In this document: piece after piece, positions 36,843 through 45,925 of the stretch | Numbering within the stretch: position 1 is the stretch's first letter | Layout of the letters: each line of letters begins with the position of its first letter | Source of the DNA: Kribbella monticola | GTDB taxonomy: Bacteria > Actinomycetota > Actinomycetes > Propionibacteriales > Kribbellaceae | DNA: 64,000 bases | Direction of reading: 5' to 3' | Assembly (NCBI RefSeq): GCF_003261635.1 | Contig: NZ_QFXK01000009.1 | Span: 469,000 to 532,999, forward strand | The notes under the pieces: generated by a model | What the model saw: only the letters and a program-made list of their open reading frames with translations | Told to the model about the DNA's origin: nothing | Databases searched by the model: none | Made by a program: the position numbers and the translations under genes

Positions 36843-36924
36843 GTTCTCCTTGATCGGATCGATGACCCTCTGCATACCTAGTATCTAGATACCGAGTATG
36901 TATATCGATCCGATCAAGGAGAAC
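36843..36924. repeat. 21-bp perfect inverted repeat around a 12-bp palindrome, after groEL
   Basis: Arms 36843-36863 and 36904-36924 are exact inverted copies (21 of 21) with a 40-base spacer. The spacer contains the perfect palindrome GTATCTAGATAC (36881-36892), flanked by CATAC and GTATG. The right arm contains the AAGGAG (36916-36921) that serves the next gene, so a folded transcript would hide that site. It could be a terminator, an operator or a translational switch. Confidence 0.8.
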
Positions 36925-36927
36925 ATG

Positions 36928-37317
36928 ATGAAGATGCGAGCAGCAGTGGTGTCCGTACTGGCAGTGACGACGCTGGCGGCGGCTCCGCTGGCCGCGCACG
37001 CTGCCCCGGTGGCTCAGGCCAAGACTTTCAGCCAGCCGTACAAGCAGCTGGTCACGGGCAGCAGTTGGGGCAGCGGGGGCACGTACATCGCTCACGGCGG
37101 TGACATCAAGCTGAAGCTGACCACGCTGCCGAAGGCCACCGAGGTGCTGGTCGAGGAGTGCGAGGGCAGGGACCTCGGCGACGTCGCGGTCTTCACGAAG
37201 CAGGCGCCCAGTCACGTGCTGGCGACCAAGGTGCCGGCCGGCACCTGCTTCCTGATCCTCTTCCAAAAGCACGTGAAGGCCGCCGACTACGTGGTCGAAG
37301 GCACGTTCAGCTACTGA
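36928..37317 (+). CDS. small secreted protein of unknown function
   Basis: A 129-residue exported protein: signal peptide residues 1-23 (VVSVLAVTTLAAAPLAAHAAP) and a mature beta-rich domain with two cysteines (EECEGRD and GTCFLI) that may form a disulfide. No family recognised. The ATG at 36928 lies 6 bases after GGAG; ATGs at 36925 and 36934 are alternatives. It directly follows the groEL hairpin, whose right arm covers its ribosome site. Convergent with the flippase-like gene (7-base overlap). Confidence 0.72.
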   Translation: MKMRAAVVSVLAVTTLAAAPLAAHAAPVAQAKTFSQPYKQLVTGSSWGSGGTYIAHGGDIKLKLTTLPKATEVLVEECEGRDLGDVAVFTKQAPSHVLATKVPAGTCFLILFQKHVKAADYVVEGTFSY

Positions 37318-38285
37318 CCTTCGGCCGCTCGGGGCACAGGCGCCGCGGTGAAAAGCCCGGTGCCTGTGCCGCTCGGGCACAAGGCCGCCGCCGGCCGTGG
37401 CTCGGTGAACCAGCCGCGCCACCGCAGGAAGAAGCAGCCGCCACCGAACAACAACGCCGGAACCCAGTAGAGCAAGGCGGTGAGTGCCACCGCACCGAAG
37501 GCCGCTGTCCACGAAACACCGATCGATGCCAGGCCGGCGACGAGAGCGCCTTCGCGCGGACTGGCACCGTGTACGCCGGGCAGTGCCCCGGCGAGCTGGC
37601 TGGCACCGAACACGGCGACCAACTGGAACGCCGACACGGAGTCGCCGACGGCTTGGAGCGCCCCGATCAGCAACCCGAGGATCGTGGCCTGGTAGCCGAT
37701 GGACAACACGACGCCGACCGCGAACACCGCCGTCGATGGCCACGGCCAGCTACCGGCGAGACCGGGGCGCCGACGGCGGACCAGAATCGCGGCCAGCAGA
37801 ACCAGGGCGGCGAGTCCGAGAGCGACCACGAGCACGATCGGCGGCAGCGCGATCCCGCAGACCGCGACGGCCACGACGAGTCCGACGGCACCGACGAACC
37901 GGTCCAGCGCGACCGCGGCCACCGCGGCGGAGCGCCGTACGCCGGTGGATTCCAGGCGGTGCACCCGCCAGAGGTCGGCGCCGGCGTGCCACGGTGAAAT
38001 CAGGCCGAGGATCTCGCTCTCCGCGTACGCCCGCACGTGCCAGACCCTGGTCCGGCCACTGGCCGCCAGCGCGTGCCAGCGCAACGGGCACAGCACGTAC
38101 TTACCGATCGCGAACGGCAGCAGCCCGATGGCGGCGGGCAGGACCGAGGTGTGCGGGACCCGCTCGACGTTCCACAGAGACAGCAGCACGGCACCCAGCA
38201 GCGCGGTGACTTGAACGGCGCGATTGGTGACGACCGCCTTGGCTACTCGCAGGAATGTCCCGATGTGTTCTTGCCGCACGCGCAC
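37311..38285 (-). CDS. flippase-like membrane protein (UPF0104/LPG synthase TM type)
   Basis: A 324-residue protein with about eight membrane helices, of the lysylphosphatidylglycerol synthase TM region/AglD (UPF0104) family. Characteristic blocks are ILGLISPWHAGADLWRVHRL and GALPGVHGASPREGALVAGLASIGVS, the latter with the P-x-x-x-G-x-R/S-E pattern. The start is the GTG at 38285 with GAGGAGG 5 bases upstream. Members are believed to move lipid-linked substrates or to modify lipids. No synthase domain is fused. Confidence 0.85.
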   Translation of the reverse strand: MRVRQEHIGTFLRVAKAVVTNRAVQVTALLGAVLLSLWNVERVPHTSVLPAAIGLLPFAIGKYVLCPLRWHALAASGRTRVWHVRAYAESEILGLISPWHAGADLWRVHRLESTGVRRSAAVAAVALDRFVGAVGLVVAVAVCGIALPPIVLVVALGLAALVLLAAILVRRRRPGLAGSWPWPSTAVFAVGVVLSIGYQATILGLLIGALQAVGDSVSAFQLVAVFGASQLAGALPGVHGASPREGALVAGLASIGVSWTAAFGAVALTALLYWVPALLFGGGCFFLRWRGWFTEPRPAAALCPSGTGTGLFTAAPVPRAAEGQ

Positions 38286-38524
38286 GACGGCCTCCTCTCG
38301 GCCAACCGAACGGCGGTGGCGGGGCACTCTCCCCGTCCCGCCACCCGGTCAGACCATAACCGCCGCGCACTACCCCCGCATCTCGCCGTCCGCGCGCCGG
38401 ACGCTTGGACAGGAGCCGAAATGTTCCGCTCGCGGGGTGTTGCACGGCGCTGGAAAGCGTTGAGGCCACTGGACGGGCGCTCGAAGATGACGCGGTTGGG
38501 ACTTCGAGCGAGAGGGACGAAGAC

Positions 38525-40555
38525 GTGAAGAGAACCAGGCGAACCGCGCTGGCGATCGCGGCGGCCGGGGCGGTGGTGGCTGTCGCCGCGCTGCCGGTGG
38601 CGTCGGCCGCACCGGCCGACGAACAGGTGTCCGGCGGGCGCCCGAGCTGGGCCGTCGCGTCGGCCGACCGGGGGCCGACCGATCCGGGGACGGAGCTCGA
38701 GGCGCGGGTGTATCTGGCCGGACGAGACCCGCAGGCGATGACGGCGTACGCCCTGGCGGTGACCGATCCGCACAATGCCGCCTACCGGCACTTCTTGTCG
38801 GCTGCCGAGGTGAACCGGCGATTCGGGCCGAGTCCTGAGCAGACCCGTGCCGTCACCTCGTGGCTGAAGTCGTCCGGCCTGAAGGTGACCAGCACCGACT
38901 CGCACTACGTCGGCTTTCGTGGGTCGGTGGAGAAGGTGCAGCGGGCGTTCGATGTGCAGCTGCACAACTTCGCCGATGCCCGTGGGCTGCACCGCGCACC
39001 GACGGGTGAGGTGAAGGTCCCGGGCCGCCTCGCGGGCGCCGTACAGGGTGTTGTCGGGCTGGAAGACCCTGCAAAACAAGGCGTTCGGACCAAATCGGCG
39101 GACGAGGTCGCGGCGCGGACGGCTCCGCGGGCGGCCGAACCGGACCCGTGGGGACCGAGTCCCGCGCTGTACCGCGCGGAGCCGTGCTCGAACTACTGGG
39201 GCGAGAAGCCGGCCACCGACCAGCCCAAGTCCGACGGCAAGACACGGCCGTGGACGTTGTGCGGTTACGGCCCGCAGGAACTGCGCAAGGCGTACGGACT
39301 CGACCGGACCAGTCTGACCGGTCGCGGCGTGACGGTCGGGGTCATCGACGCCTACGCGTCGCCGACGATCGAGGCCGACGTCGCGGCGTACGCGAACAAG
39401 CATGTCTCGCAGGGCTGGCGGCCGGGTCAGCTGAAGCAGTACACGACGCCCGGCGGATCACCCGACTGCTTCGGTGGGGCACCGAACGCGATCTACGTCG
39501 AGGAGGCGCTGGACATCGAGGCCGTACACGCGATGGCGCCGGACGCGGACGTCGCGTACGTCGGCGCCAAGGACTGCAGCGACCCGAGCCTGCTGGACGC
39601 GCTGAACCGGCTGGTCGACAACCACCTGGCCGACATGGTCAGCAACTCGTGGGGCGACGGCGCGAACGGGCCGGCCACCGAGGCGATCCGGCAGGCGTAC
39701 GAGGACGTGTTCCAGCGGGCCGCGATCCAGGGCATCGGCGTCTACTTCTCCTCGGGTGACTGCGGGGTCGAGGACCCGATCACGGGCTGCGGGCGCAACG
39801 AGGACTCCAACGGCGTGCAGACCGAGTACCCGCCGGAGAGCGTGTGGGTGACCGGCGTCGGCGGTACGACGATGGCGCTCGGCCCGGACTACCGGAAGGT
39901 CTTCGAGGCCGGCTGGGGCAACATCCGCTCGGAGAAGAAGGCCGACGGCACTGGCTGGGACCCGGATCCGCGGGCGGGCTACCCGGCTGCCTTCACCGGC
40001 GGGTCCGGCGGTGGCACGAGCGCCAAGGTGCGCCAGCCGGCGTACCAGGCCGGTGTCGTACCGGCGAAGCTGGCGCGGACGCTGCTGACCGGTGAGACGT
40101 CGGCGTACCCAATGCGGGTCGTGCCGGACGTCGCGATGGACGGCGACAACAACAGCGGGATGATGGTCGGCCAGACCTGGCTGAAGGCCGACGGCACTGT
40201 GGGCTATCTGGAGGTCCGGCTCGGCGGGACCAGCCTGTCGAGTCCGCTGATGGCTGGTCTGCAAGCGGTCGCACAGCAGGCGCAGCGCTCGCCGATCGGC
40301 TTCGCCAATCCGCAGCTGTACCAGCGGGCCGGGTCGAAGGCGTTCGACGACGTCACCGACACCCCCTTCGGGCCGAACGAACTGCTGAACGTCGTCCGCA
40401 ACGACTACAGCAACATCACCGACCCGAGCAGCCCGATCAAGACCCGCCTCTACACCTTCGGACTGAACGGCCCGATCAAGGCGGTCACGGGGTACGACGA
40501 CGTGACCGGCGTGGGTACGCCGAGCTCGACCTACGCCCAGTCCTACCAACGCTGA
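38525..40555 (+). CDS. secreted S53-family (sedolisin) serine protease
   Basis: A 676-residue precursor. Signal peptide about residues 1-30 (KRTRRTALAIAAAGAVVAVAALPVASAAP), pro-domain to about 200 (DPHNAAYRHFLSAAEVNRRFGPS, VGFRGSVEKVQRAFDV), and mature S53 domain: glutamate and aspartate in VEEALDIEAVHAMAPDADV, oxyanion aspartate in FSSGDCGV, catalytic serine in GGTSLSSPLMAGL, and the C-terminal D-D-V...G.GTPSS calcium-binding region. It would act as an acid-type endopeptidase outside the cell after removing its pro-domain. Start GTG at 38525. Confidence 0.95.
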   Translation: MKRTRRTALAIAAAGAVVAVAALPVASAAPADEQVSGGRPSWAVASADRGPTDPGTELEARVYLAGRDPQAMTAYALAVTDPHNAAYRHFLSAAEVNRRFGPSPEQTRAVTSWLKSSGLKVTSTDSHYVGFRGSVEKVQRAFDVQLHNFADARGLHRAPTGEVKVPGRLAGAVQGVVGLEDPAKQGVRTKSADEVAARTAPRAAEPDPWGPSPALYRAEPCSNYWGEKPATDQPKSDGKTRPWTLCGYGPQELRKAYGLDRTSLTGRGVTVGVIDAYASPTIEADVAAYANKHVSQGWRPGQLKQYTTPGGSPDCFGGAPNAIYVEEALDIEAVHAMAPDADVAYVGAKDCSDPSLLDALNRLVDNHLADMVSNSWGDGANGPATEAIRQAYEDVFQRAAIQGIGVYFSSGDCGVEDPITGCGRNEDSNGVQTEYPPESVWVTGVGGTTMALGPDYRKVFEAGWGNIRSEKKADGTGWDPDPRAGYPAAFTGGSGGGTSAKVRQPAYQAGVVPAKLARTLLTGETSAYPMRVVPDVAMDGDNNSGMMVGQTWLKADGTVGYLEVRLGGTSLSSPLMAGLQAVAQQAQRSPIGFANPQLYQRAGSKAFDDVTDTPFGPNELLNVVRNDYSNITDPSSPIKTRLYTFGLNGPIKAVTGYDDVTGVGTPSSTYAQSYQR

Positions 40556-40564
40556 CCGACTCTG

Positions 40565-40593
40565 AGCGGCCCCACCTCACCGGTGGGGCCGCT
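40565..40593. terminator. bidirectional terminator between protease and MFS genes
   Basis: AGCGGCCCCACC (40565-40576) and GGTGGGGCCGCT (40582-40593) form a perfect 12-bp stem with a 5-base loop, in the 46-base gap between the convergent protease and MFS genes. It is followed by T residues (TCTGGGC), and should work for both strands. Confidence 0.88.
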
Positions 40594-40601
40594 TCTGGGC
40601 T

Positions 40602-41804
40602 CTAGGCGCGGTGTTCGAGGCGCCTGCTGAGGACGGCGAAGGCGAGGGTGGCGAGCGTGGTGAGGGCGGCGGGGACGAAGAAGACGTGGGGGAGGCCGAT
40701 GGCCGCGACGCCGAGCCCGCCGATGGCGCCGCCGATCGCGGAGCCGACGGGGATGGCGCTGAGGAACACGCCAGAGGCCGTGCCGACGCCTTCGGGGTAG
40801 AGGTGCTGGGCGATCGAGACACCCAGGGTGCCGACGCAGGCCCAGAGGCCGGCCGTCAGAGCCTGACCGAGGAACAGGATGCCGACCGAACCGCCGATGG
40901 CGTAGGCGAGGTTCCCGGCCAGGCCCATCGCGGCGCCTCCGGTCATCACCGTCAGCGATCCGAACCGGTCGGCGAGGCCCGCGACGAGCGGCAGCAGGAG
41001 TAGTTCCAGCAGCGGCTGGATGCCGATCACCGCGCCGCGCATCGAGTCGGAGACGTGCAACTGTTCGGCCATGTAGATGGGCAGATAGCCGAACTTGATC
41101 GTGTCACCGGTCATCGCCAGGATGCAGACGGCGGTGAAGACCAGCAACGGCATCAGGTGGTCGATCTGCCGCTTGCCCGCGGGACGCTCGATGACCGCCT
41201 GGTTGTGGAAACGGGCCACCCGTTGCCGGCCGAACGGGATCACCTGGGCGAACACGCAGACGGCCGTTGCCACCAGCAACGAACGGAGGCCGAAGACACC
41301 GCCGTACCAGCTGCCGAGGACCGGGCCGAGGATCCAGCCGATCGTGAAGGCCATCCGGATCGCGGCGACGACCCGGTTGTCGGCTCTGGTCGGATGGCGG
41401 CTCAGCTCGTCGCGGCAGGCGGCAAAGAGCTGGGCCATCGCTCCGCCGCCGACGCTGAGCGCAACCGCGCTGATCACGAAGGGCAGCCACACCGATCGAG
41501 CGGCTGCCATGGCGAGCCAGCCGGCGGCACCGATCAGCGCGCAGAGCCGGAACCAGAGCAGCCGGTCGGGAGTGCGGTCCGACAGCCGTCCGACCAGGAA
41601 GCCCGCGAGCGGGGCGGCCAGGTTCGTCACGTAGTACAGGCCGGCCACGGGCAGCGGCGTACCGAGTTCGCGGACCAGGAACAGGGTCAGCTGGGGCGTC
41701 GCCGCTGACATGCCGATCCCGGCGATCAGCAGCGACAGGAACGCCGAACGGTAGACCCGCGACCGGACGACGATGCCCACCGCGGACTCGGGCCGGTCGA
41801 GCAT
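40602..41804 (-). CDS. MFS transporter, sugar-efflux (SetA)-like
   Basis: A 400-residue 12-helix major facilitator. The start is placed at the ATG at 41804, six bases after GTGAGG; an ATG two codons upstream is close behind. Loop motif A appears as GRLSDRTPDRLLW between helices 2 and 3. The pattern (LFLVRELGTPLPVAGLYYV, PEGVGTASGVFLSAIPVGSAIGGA) resembles SetA-type sugar or drug efflux proteins. It follows a second MFS gene (41843-43060) on the same strand by 38 bases, likely one operon. Confidence 0.88.
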   Translation of the reverse strand: MLDRPESAVGIVVRSRVYRSAFLSLLIAGIGMSAATPQLTLFLVRELGTPLPVAGLYYVTNLAAPLAGFLVGRLSDRTPDRLLWFRLCALIGAAGWLAMAAARSVWLPFVISAVALSVGGGAMAQLFAACRDELSRHPTRADNRVVAAIRMAFTIGWILGPVLGSWYGGVFGLRSLLVATAVCVFAQVIPFGRQRVARFHNQAVIERPAGKRQIDHLMPLLVFTAVCILAMTGDTIKFGYLPIYMAEQLHVSDSMRGAVIGIQPLLELLLLPLVAGLADRFGSLTVMTGGAAMGLAGNLAYAIGGSVGILFLGQALTAGLWACVGTLGVSIAQHLYPEGVGTASGVFLSAIPVGSAIGGAIGGLGVAAIGLPHVFFVPAALTTLATLAFAVLSRRLEHRA

Positions 41805-41842
41805 CAGCATCCTCACCAGACGAGCAGAATTGTCACCAAACC

Positions 41843-43060
41843 CTATCCGCCGGCAACCACGGCGTCGCGGCGGGCGGTCGCCCACCGGACTACCGGGACG
41901 AAGAGAATGCCCACCAGCGCGAACCAGGCGCCGAGGATCAGCCAGCCGGGCACACCGAGGCCGAGCGGGAGCAGGGCCATCACGGTCGGCGCGAGCATGG
42001 AACTGACCGAGCTGCTGGTGTTCCAGACGCCCTGGTACTGACCTTGCGCATGGTCGGCCGCCAGATCGAATCCCAGCAGGAACGATCCGGAGGACTGCAG
42101 GAGCTCACCGGCGACCTGGACCAGAGCAGCCACTGCGAGGACGATGATCGCCACAACTGCGTCGCCGGAACCGGCGCCGGCGAACAAAACCATGGATGCC
42201 AACAGCAACAATCCGGCAGTGCGCGTGGCGCGCGCGGCCGTGCGCGTGTCGACGATGCCTCGCGAAGCGCGGACCTGGAGCACCGCGACACCGGCGGCGT
42301 TCACGAACAGTGGTAGCGCGGCGGCCCAGCGCGGTGCCTCGGTGTGCTCGACGACCCAGAGCGGGATCGCGATGTCGATCACCGAGTAGTGGATGCAGAT
42401 CGCGGCGTTGAGTCCCGCGACGGCGAGGTAGCCGCGATCCCGGAGCGCGATCCAGACCGGCCCGTCGGTCTGCTTCGGCTGCGGCGCGACGCGGTCCACC
42501 CGCAGTACGACGAGGGCGGCGATCACACTCAGTACGGCGTACAGGCCGAACATCATCCGGTACGCCGTCGCGGTACCGGAGGCGAGCGCGACGGCCCCGA
42601 TCCCGGCGCCCGCGGTGACGCCGATGTTGGTCATCGAGCGCAGGTACGCGCGCGCGGCGACCCGGGCGGTCGATCCTTCGGTCACGCCGGCGATCAAGGC
42701 GAACCGGACCGCGTTGGCGCCCCTGTCCAGCACGGTGACGACGATCGCGACGGCCAGGAACTGCCAGAACGAACCGACCAGCAGATAGAGCAACGCCAGC
42801 ACGGCCTGGGCAAGACTCAGGACGACGAACAGGGTCCGCGGTCCTCGCCGGTCCGCGAGGTGCCCGAACGGGACACCCGCCAGCAGGCCGCAGAATCCGG
42901 CGACGGTGAGACCGAGACCGACCTCGCCGATCGACAGGCCGGCTACGCGGGTGAAGTACAGAACACTGATCGTCATCAGCAGGCCGTTGCCCACTCTGCT
43001 GAGCAGCGTCGCCAAGGCGAGTGGCCGCAGCGGGCCGGCGGGCGGAAGCAGTTTCCTCAC
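41843..43060 (-). CDS. MFS transporter (drug-efflux type)
   Basis: A 405-residue 12-helix MFS protein. GVPFGHLADRRGPRTLFV is loop motif A. The start is the GTG at 43060: no ribosome site precedes it, but a TTGCGA-17-CACGAT promoter ends 6 bases before it, so a leaderless mRNA is likely. A TGCGAC-AAG-GTCGCA inverted repeat lies in the promoter, so a repressor probably controls it. First gene of a two-exporter operon. Substrate unknown. Confidence 0.87.
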   Translation of the reverse strand: MRKLLPPAGPLRPLALATLLSRVGNGLLMTISVLYFTRVAGLSIGEVGLGLTVAGFCGLLAGVPFGHLADRRGPRTLFVVLSLAQAVLALLYLLVGSFWQFLAVAIVVTVLDRGANAVRFALIAGVTEGSTARVAARAYLRSMTNIGVTAGAGIGAVALASGTATAYRMMFGLYAVLSVIAALVVLRVDRVAPQPKQTDGPVWIALRDRGYLAVAGLNAAICIHYSVIDIAIPLWVVEHTEAPRWAAALPLFVNAAGVAVLQVRASRGIVDTRTAARATRTAGLLLLASMVLFAGAGSGDAVVAIIVLAVAALVQVAGELLQSSGSFLLGFDLAADHAQGQYQGVWNTSSSVSSMLAPTVMALLPLGLGVPGWLILGAWFALVGILFVPVVRWATARRDAVVAGG

Positions 43061-43066
43061 CGGATC

Positions 43067-43095
43067 ATCGTGCGCTATCTGCGACAAGGTCGCAA
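43067..43095 (-). promoter_or_regulatory. candidate leaderless promoter with overlapping operator
   Basis: On the minus strand: TTGCGA (-35, 43090-43095), 17-base spacer, CACGAT (-10, 43067-43072), then 6 bases to the GTG at 43060. The inverted repeat TGCGAC/GTCGCA (43080-43094) overlaps the -35 and spacer, as expected of a repressor site. Confidence 0.55.
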
Positions 43096-43158
43096 TAAGA
43101 CACTTCGGAGCGGGAGGGCGCGGGCAGAAAAGTGCTGGGGTGTGCTGGGGCGGTGAAG

Positions 43159-43177
43159 TAAGGTGAGACTTACTCAT
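43159..43177. promoter_or_regulatory. possible DtxR/IdeR-type iron box
   Basis: TAAGGTGAGACTTACTCAT matches 13 of 19 positions of an actinobacterial iron-box consensus (TTAGGTGAGCCTAACCTAA). It has AGTAAG/CTTACT arms around GTGAGA, and lies 52 bases before the diiron protein at 43229. A weak match; chance is possible. Confidence 0.3.
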
Positions 43178-43228
43178 GGTCGGTTGGCCTGGGGTGAGCT
43201 GAGGCCTGCTGGGGTGGGTGGGATCTTC

Positions 43229-44140
43229 ATGATCAAGGGGTTCAAGGGACGTGGCCGGCGGCGGCCGTTCTCGGTCGAGGCGCGACTGGCCGAGCATGTG
43301 GACCGGCTGGGCGAGGAGCATCCGCCGATCCCGGTGGACAGCGCGGACTACACGATGGCGCGACCGGAACTGCTCGCCAAGGCGTTCGGCCCGGTGCTCA
43401 CCTACATGTCCCGGGTCGAGCTCGAAGTCGAACGGAACGTCCTCGAGCTGAACCTGCTGCTGCCGGACCCACCGGCTGTGGACCGGCATTTCTATGCCGA
43501 CGTCTGGCTGCCGCAGGAGATCCATCACGGGTTGTTGCTGGATCGCCTGCAGTCGCTGGCCGGCCTGCCGCCGGCGAAGCCCGATCTCACGTCGATGGCG
43601 TTCAGCTACCGGGTGCTCGGTGCGCTCGGTCGCTGGAGTTCCGTGCAGGACGTGAGCCGGATGCTCTACTACCTGACCGGGGTGGCGACCGAACAGTCGG
43701 CGATCCTTGCCTACAACAAGCTTCACCAAGGTTTGGTGGAGCTGGGCGAGCACGCGGTGGCAACCACCGTCGTGGCGCCGATCCGCCGCCAGGAGCCCGG
43801 CCACTTCGCCTACTACAAGATCGCCGCGCAGGGCCTGTGGACCGAGATGACCGGCTGGCAGAAATGGCTGGTGCAAACGCTCCGGCGGCACACCTTCGAA
43901 CCAGTCGGCGCCTACACCAAGAAGCAGTGGGCGGAGTTCGGTGCCGTGATGCACCACCTCGGCATCACCACGGACGGTGAAAGCGGCCTGACCCGCTACG
44001 CCCAGCAGATCGGGCGGGTCGAGATGGAGCTGCTCTGGGCGATGCGGCGAGGCCTGCGAGTTCCGACGTACGTCGTGGACTCGCTCAGGTCGGCCGCCCG
44101 GCTCGCCGCGGCCGAGCGGATCGCCACCGTCGGCAACTGA
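43229..44140 (+). CDS. diiron ferritin-like protein of unknown function
   Basis: A 303-residue helical protein with two E-x-x-H motifs: QEIHH (E97, H100) and RRQEPGHF (E189, H192), plus glutamates E64-E68 on the first helix and E155 in TEQSAILAYNKLH. This four-helix ligand set resembles acyl-ACP desaturases and other ferritin-superfamily oxidases. Annotations in relatives are vague and sometimes misleading (GTP-binding). The start at 43229 is chosen because an upstream GTG at 43163 lies inside the candidate iron box. Substrate unknown. Confidence 0.7.
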   Translation: MIKGFKGRGRRRPFSVEARLAEHVDRLGEEHPPIPVDSADYTMARPELLAKAFGPVLTYMSRVELEVERNVLELNLLLPDPPAVDRHFYADVWLPQEIHHGLLLDRLQSLAGLPPAKPDLTSMAFSYRVLGALGRWSSVQDVSRMLYYLTGVATEQSAILAYNKLHQGLVELGEHAVATTVVAPIRRQEPGHFAYYKIAAQGLWTEMTGWQKWLVQTLRRHTFEPVGAYTKKQWAEFGAVMHHLGITTDGESGLTRYAQQIGRVEMELLWAMRRGLRVPTYVVDSLRSAARLAAAERIATVGN

Positions 44141-44205
44141 GCACCGGCTGAACCAGCGCGGCCGGGCTGCGCGAATTGGTGGCGGTGCTCTTCTAGGGTC
44201 GTCCC

Positions 44206-45921
44206 GTGGACCACGAGATTCTGCTGATTGCCGGCGCGGGGCTTGCGATCATGATCGCGGCGTCCGTCTTCGCCCGGCGGACGGGCATCGCGGCGCCGCT
44301 GCTGCTGGTTGCTCTCGGCATCGCAGCCAGCTACCTGCCGAGTACGCCGGCCATTCACCTGGAGCCGGAGATCATCCTGGCCGGGGTGCTGCCGCCGCTG
44401 CTCTACTCCTCGGCCGTCCAGCTGCCCGTGCTCGACGTACGGCGCAACTTCGGCCTGATCTCCTGGTTGTCGGTGGTGATGGTGATCGTCTCGGCGCTGG
44501 CCATCGGCGGCCTGGTGCACGCGTTGTTCCCGAGCATCTCGTTCGCACTGGCCACCGCGCTCGGAGCCGTGGTCAGCCCCACCGACGCGGTCGCCGCCAC
44601 TGCGATCGGCCACCGGGCCGGACTGCCGCCGCGGTTGATGACGGTGCTCGAGGGCGAGAGCCTCGTGAACGACGCCGCGGCGCTCGTCGTACTGCGGACG
44701 GCGGTGGCCGCGATCGCGGCCACGACCGGGTTCAGCCTCGGCGACACGATCCTCAGCTTCGTCTGGGCAGTCGCCGGCGCTGTGATCATCGGGCTGCTCG
44801 TCGGCCTGGCGACGGTGTTGCTGCGACAGCGGCTCGACGATCCGGTGCTCAACACGACCATCTCGTTCGCCGTACCGTTCCTCGCGTACTTCCCGGCCGA
44901 GGAGGCCCATGCCTCCGGCGTGCTCGCCGTCGTCGTCGCGGGCCTGCTGACCGGCGCGCTGGGAAGCAAGCGGTTCAGTGCCCGCGACCGGCAGACCCAG
45001 GCGACCACCTGGACGACGATCAGCTTCATCCTGGAGAGCGCCGTCTTCGTTGCCATGGGCTACCAATTGCCCGAGCTGGTCGACGCTGCCAAGTCGGAGA
45101 CCACGGGCAAGGAGATCACCGGTCTCGTCCTGCTCGTTGTCGCGCTGCTGGTGGCCCTGAGGTTCCTCGGGCTTGCGTGGCCGGCGGTGGCGAGCTGGTT
45201 CGGCCGGAAGGAGCGAGCCGAGCAGACCCGTGCGCAGCTGAGCCAGTTCGAGGAGAAGCTGGACTCGATGGATCCGGCCGACAAGCGGGAGGAGAACCGG
45301 CTGGCCTGGGCGCGCCGGCGGCTGGCCCGCGGCAATGCAGACGTGGAGTTCGAGGAGCGCGAGCCGATCACCGCGAAGGGCCTGCTGGTGCTCGCCTGGG
45401 CGGGCATGCGTGGGGTCGTGACCGTGGCGGCCGTCCAGACGATCCCGCCCGGTACGCCGCACGCCGCCACCGTCGTCCTCGCCGCCTTCCTCGTTGCCCT
45501 CATCACCTTGCTGATCTTCGGTCTCACGCTGCCCGCGGTGATCACGAAGATGAACTTCAGTCCCGAGGACGCGCAGGACAAGCGGGACTCCGTGCAAGCG
45601 CTGTTGCGGCGGGTCGGAGAGACCGCGATCGACGCGCTCGGTCCGCTGGAGGAACAGAGCGTCGACGGTGAACCGCTCGACCCGGAACTGGTCAGCACCA
45701 TGAAGGACCGGGTACTGCCGCGCCTCGTGGCAGGCACTCGGCAGCTCCGTTCGGCCAGGCCGGACAGTCACGAGCAGATGCTCATCGTCCAGCGTCGTTA
45801 TCTCGACGCGATGCGCGACGCCCTGGTCTCGGAGCGCAGCATCGGCGCCTACAGCTCCGAGACCTTCCGCCAGGTCGAGGGTTTCCTCGACAGCCTCGAA
45901 CAACGCCTGACCAGTCTGTAG
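44206..45921 (+). CDS. CPA1-family Na+/H+ antiporter with cytosolic tail
   Basis: A 571-residue antiporter. About 12 membrane helices cover residues 1-440, with the conserved SPTDAVAATAIGHRAGLP loop and the N-D ion site in EGESLVNDAAALVVLRTA. A charged, mostly helical region follows helix 10 (KERAEQTRAQLSQFEEKLDS) and a C-terminal tail from about 460 is cytosolic. It exchanges Na+ or K+ for H+ across the cytoplasmic membrane. The GTG at 44206 is the start. Confidence 0.93.
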   Translation: MDHEILLIAGAGLAIMIAASVFARRTGIAAPLLLVALGIAASYLPSTPAIHLEPEIILAGVLPPLLYSSAVQLPVLDVRRNFGLISWLSVVMVIVSALAIGGLVHALFPSISFALATALGAVVSPTDAVAATAIGHRAGLPPRLMTVLEGESLVNDAAALVVLRTAVAAIAATTGFSLGDTILSFVWAVAGAVIIGLLVGLATVLLRQRLDDPVLNTTISFAVPFLAYFPAEEAHASGVLAVVVAGLLTGALGSKRFSARDRQTQATTWTTISFILESAVFVAMGYQLPELVDAAKSETTGKEITGLVLLVVALLVALRFLGLAWPAVASWFGRKERAEQTRAQLSQFEEKLDSMDPADKREENRLAWARRRLARGNADVEFEEREPITAKGLLVLAWAGMRGVVTVAAVQTIPPGTPHAATVVLAAFLVALITLLIFGLTLPAVITKMNFSPEDAQDKRDSVQALLRRVGETAIDALGPLEEQSVDGEPLDPELVSTMKDRVLPRLVAGTRQLRSARPDSHEQMLIVQRRYLDAMRDALVSERSIGAYSSETFRQVEGFLDSLEQRLTSL

Positions 45922-45925
45922 ACGC

